A stretch of DNA of 9,131 nt, from the NCBI GenBank assembly GCA_014377905.1, contig JACMOQ010000181.1, positions 1 to 9,131 of the forward strand, given 5' to 3'. The position numbers were made by a program, and so were the translations under genes. Origin of the DNA: Acetobacteraceae bacterium (GTDB lineage: Bacteria; Pseudomonadota; Alphaproteobacteria; Acetobacterales; Acetobacteraceae). Shown piece by piece: positions 7,345 through 9,131 of the stretch. Every line of letters starts with the position of its first letter. The stretch's first letter is position 1. The notes under the pieces are model-generated. The model was given only the letters and a program-made list of their open reading frames with translations. It did no database searches and was not told the DNA's origin.

Positions 7345-8271
7345 ATGCGCCACACCGGTCTGTCTATCGCCTTCCTGCTCGCTGCATTGCTGGCATTTTC
7401 ACCCAACCTCGTTGATGCCGCCGCCGGAAGCGGCACGTCGTCGGGAAGCCGCGGCACGCGCACCTATACTGCGCCGCCACCAACCGCCACGGCGCCGTCA
7501 ACCGCGGCACCAATGCAGCGGAGCGCAACTCCGCAAGCGGCCCCGAACCGGGCCCCAACCGCTGCTGCCGCCCCGGCTGCTGGCGGTTTCATGAGCCGCA
7601 ATCCTTTGATGGCCGGTATGCTTGGCGGCCTGATCGGCGTCGGCCTCGGGGGCATGCTGTTCGGCGGCGGGTTCTTCAGCGGCATGTCCGGGATGGGGAT
7701 GGGTGGCATGTTTGGCCTGCTGATCCAGATTGTGATCATCGCCTTCATTGCGCGCTGGCTTTACACCCGCTTCGTGCGGCGGCCGGCGATGGCAGGTGGC
7801 CCCGAAATAATGGACCGCACTGCCAATGATGGCGCGATGCAGGGTGCCAACGCCCCGGTTGCCCCGCCGGTCGTGATCGGCCCGCAGGACTACGCGGCAT
7901 TCGAGCAAATCCTGCAAGGCGTGCAGGCCGCCTGGAGCGCGCAGGATATGCATACCCTGCAAACCCTCGCGACACCTGAAATGGCCGGCTATTTCAATGA
8001 CCAGCTTTCCGACATGGCAAGCCGTGGACAGCGCAATACGGTAACTGCGGTGCATCTCGACCAGGGCGACCTGTCCGAGGCATGGGCCGAGCAGGGACGC
8101 GATTATGCAACCGTTGCGATGCGCTTCTCGATGATCGACGCGACCTACGACAGCACCGGTCGGGTGATAAAGGGTAATGCCACGACGCGCACCGAGTCGA
8201 CCGAAGTCTGGACCTTCCTGCGCACTGCGGGCGGACGTTGGATCCTGTCGGCGATCCAGCAGACTCACTAA
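7345..8271 (+). CDS. Exported/membrane-anchored protein with Tim44-like C-terminal domain
   Basis: The product has 308 residues from the ATG at 7345. An ATG at 7333 would add MRRI, but the GGGAGA there (7327-7332) abuts it, so the later start fits better. Residues 1-25 form a signal peptide or signal anchor with likely cleavage after VDA. Next is a low-complexity Ala/Pro/Thr linker (about 30-80) with a GSRGTRTYTAPP motif. A Gly/Met-rich hydrophobic stretch (about 88-122) leads into a second hydrophobic segment LLIQIVIIAFIARWLYTRFVRR (125-146). The C-terminal part (about 182-306) looks like a Tim44 domain: helices around DYAAFEQILQGVQAAWSAQD, a PEMAGYFNDQL segment, then beta-strands ending in TFLRTAGGRWILSAIQQT. 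Tim44 domains bind membrane surfaces in mitochondrial import and in mitoribosome assembly. The role of the exported bacterial members is not established. Confidence 0.82.
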   Translation: MRHTGLSIAFLLAALLAFSPNLVDAAAGSGTSSGSRGTRTYTAPPPTATAPSTAAPMQRSATPQAAPNRAPTAAAAPAAGGFMSRNPLMAGMLGGLIGVGLGGMLFGGGFFSGMSGMGMGGMFGLLIQIVIIAFIARWLYTRFVRRPAMAGGPEIMDRTANDGAMQGANAPVAPPVVIGPQDYAAFEQILQGVQAAWSAQDMHTLQTLATPEMAGYFNDQLSDMASRGQRNTVTAVHLDQGDLSEAWAEQGRDYATVAMRFSMIDATYDSTGRVIKGNATTRTESTEVWTFLRTAGGRWILSAIQQTH

Positions 8272-8297
8272 CTATGGCAGCTTCCAGCTTAAGAAAG

Positions 8298-8322
8298 CAC
8301 CCTCGTCCTTCGGGCGAGGGTG
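8298..8322 (-). terminator. Strong hairpin between convergent genes, likely thiG terminator
   Basis: CACCCTCGTCC and GGGCGAGGGTG form an 11-bp stem (one G-T wobble) with a TTC loop. It begins 11 nt downstream of the thiG stop on the minus strand. There the stem is followed by GCTTTCTTAAGC, whose T-rich start is consistent with an intrinsic terminator. On the plus strand, 26 nt after the Tim44-like stop, it is followed by AAGGCGCG with no T-run. The hairpin may still limit read-through in both directions. Confidence 0.6.
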
Positions 8323-8333
8323 AAGGCGCGACC

Positions 8334-9107
8334 CTACCTAATCAACCCAGCCAACGGGCTAGACGGATCAGCCCCCATCCGCCGCGGCATCCGCTTAGCC
8401 AAGAACGCCAGTCGCCCGGCTTCCACCGCATGCTTCATCGCGCGCGCCATCAGCACCGGGTTGCCGGCATGGGCGATCGCAGAGTTCATCAGCACCGCGG
8501 TGCACCCCAATTCCATGCCGATTGCAGCGTCCGACGCCGTGCCAACCCCGGCATCGACCAGCAATGGCACCTTGGCCTGTTCGATCATCATCGCCAGCAT
8601 CGCCGGGTTCTGGATGCCGAGCCCGGAGCCGATCGGGGCACCCAATGGCATGATGGCAACGCACCCCATGTCTTCCAGGCGCTTGGCTGCCAACGGATCG
8701 TCAGCGCAATAGACCATCACCTCAAACCCGTCTTTGATCAGCGCGTCCGCTGCTTCGAACGTTGCCGGCATGTCGGGGTAGAGATGCGGTGGCGGCCCCA
8801 AGACCTCAAGCTTCACCAGGTTCCAGCCGCCGGCCTCACGCGCCAGGCGCAAAGTACGCACCGCGTCGCGGGCGGTATGGCAGCCGGCCGTGTTGGGCAG
8901 ATAGGTATATTTTTTCGGGTCCACGTAGTCCTGCAACATCGGCTGGCCGCTGTCTTCGATGTTGACCCGGCGGACGGCGACGGTGACGATTTCCGCGCCG
9001 CTCGCGTCAATCGCGGCGGCGGTTTCGGGCAGGTCCTTATATTTGCCGGTGCCCACGATCAGGCGGGATCGGAAGGTTCGGCCAGCGACGGTCCAGAGAT
9101 CTTCCAC
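8334..9107 (-). CDS. thiG: Thiazole synthase
   Basis: ThiG builds the thiazole phosphate of thiamine from 1-deoxyxylulose 5-phosphate, dehydroglycine and sulfur carried on ThiS thiocarboxylate. The 257-residue length is typical. Family motifs run in order: LIVGTGKYKD (16-25), SGAEIVTVAVRRVN (36-49), LPNTAGCHTARDAVRT (70-85), VKLEVLG (98-104) with the Schiff-base Lys99, PLGAPIGSGLGIQNP, LLVDAGVGTASDAAIGMELG and VLMNSAIAHAGNPVLMARAM. The start is GTG (9107-9105). GGAGG lies 8 nt upstream, and the next in-frame ATG would remove more than 50 conserved residues. The gene follows the thiS stop by 1 nt and ends in front of a terminator-like hairpin. It is thus the last gene of a thiamine operon that enters from the right edge. 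Confidence 0.96.
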   Translation of the reverse strand: MEDLWTVAGRTFRSRLIVGTGKYKDLPETAAAIDASGAEIVTVAVRRVNIEDSGQPMLQDYVDPKKYTYLPNTAGCHTARDAVRTLRLAREAGGWNLVKLEVLGPPPHLYPDMPATFEAADALIKDGFEVMVYCADDPLAAKRLEDMGCVAIMPLGAPIGSGLGIQNPAMLAMMIEQAKVPLLVDAGVGTASDAAIGMELGCTAVLMNSAIAHAGNPVLMARAMKHAVEAGRLAFLAKRMPRRMGADPSSPLAGLIR

Positions 9108-9108
9108 C

Positions 9109-9131
9109 TCAGCCCCCTCCGATAAAATGCA
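9109..9131 (-). CDS. thiS: Sulfur carrier protein ThiS, C-terminal end only
   Basis: Only the last codons are inside the window. In the frame ending at TGA (9111-9109) they read HFIGGG. A Gly-Gly C-terminus preceded by a hydrophobic HF(V/I) is the hallmark of ThiS, whose last glycine is adenylylated by ThiF and converted to the thiocarboxylate used by ThiG. The position, 1 nt upstream of thiG on the same strand, supports the call. So few residues would not be enough without that context. Confidence 0.72.

Noticed and set aside
8238..9125. Plus-strand 295-codon frame opposite thiG
   Set aside because: It overlaps the end of the Tim44-like gene and is the shadow of thiG, whose family motifs are unambiguous on the other strand.

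Overview
The window is GC-rich, densely coded bacterial chromosome. It looks alphaproteobacterial, most likely Rhodospirillales/Acetobacteraceae. The support is the gene content: a hopanoid transporter, threonine synthase followed by a mitochondrial-processing-peptidase-like M16 protease, and an exported Tim44-like protein. No tRNA, rRNA, CRISPR array, insertion sequence or phage gene is visible. The placement is an inference from protein families, not a database match.

Layout from left to right. (1) Minus strand, 1-3070: hpnN, an RND/MMPL-type hopanoid transporter, followed by the 5' part of an exported protein that resembles a TIM-barrel glycoside hydrolase and runs off the left edge. The two overlap by three bases in a TTGA stop/start junction. 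(2) A 211-bp divergent intergenic region, 3071-3281. It holds a hairpin plus T-run, a second perfect hairpin, and a small ORF with a clear ribosome binding site whose stop overlaps the thrC start. (3) Plus strand, 3282-7274: a tight operon of thrC (threonine synthase), an M16B zinc peptidase and pmbA/tldE, joined by an ATGA overlap and then a 1-nt gap. (4) Plus strand, about 7345-8271: an exported or membrane protein with a Tim44-like C-terminal domain and its own likely promoter. (5) Minus strand, 8334-9131: thiG (thiazole synthase) with the last codons of thiS just upstream. It converges on the Tim44-like gene across a strong hairpin at 8298-8322.

Functionally these are mostly core genes: outer-membrane hopanoid traffic, threonine biosynthesis, proteolysis and peptide processing (M16, PmbA), an envelope protein, and thiamine thiazole synthesis. 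I do not see a clear new defence or mobile system. The most interesting parts are the thrC leader region (hairpins plus a translationally coupled 31-codon ORF) and the exported hydrolase-like gene coupled to hpnN.
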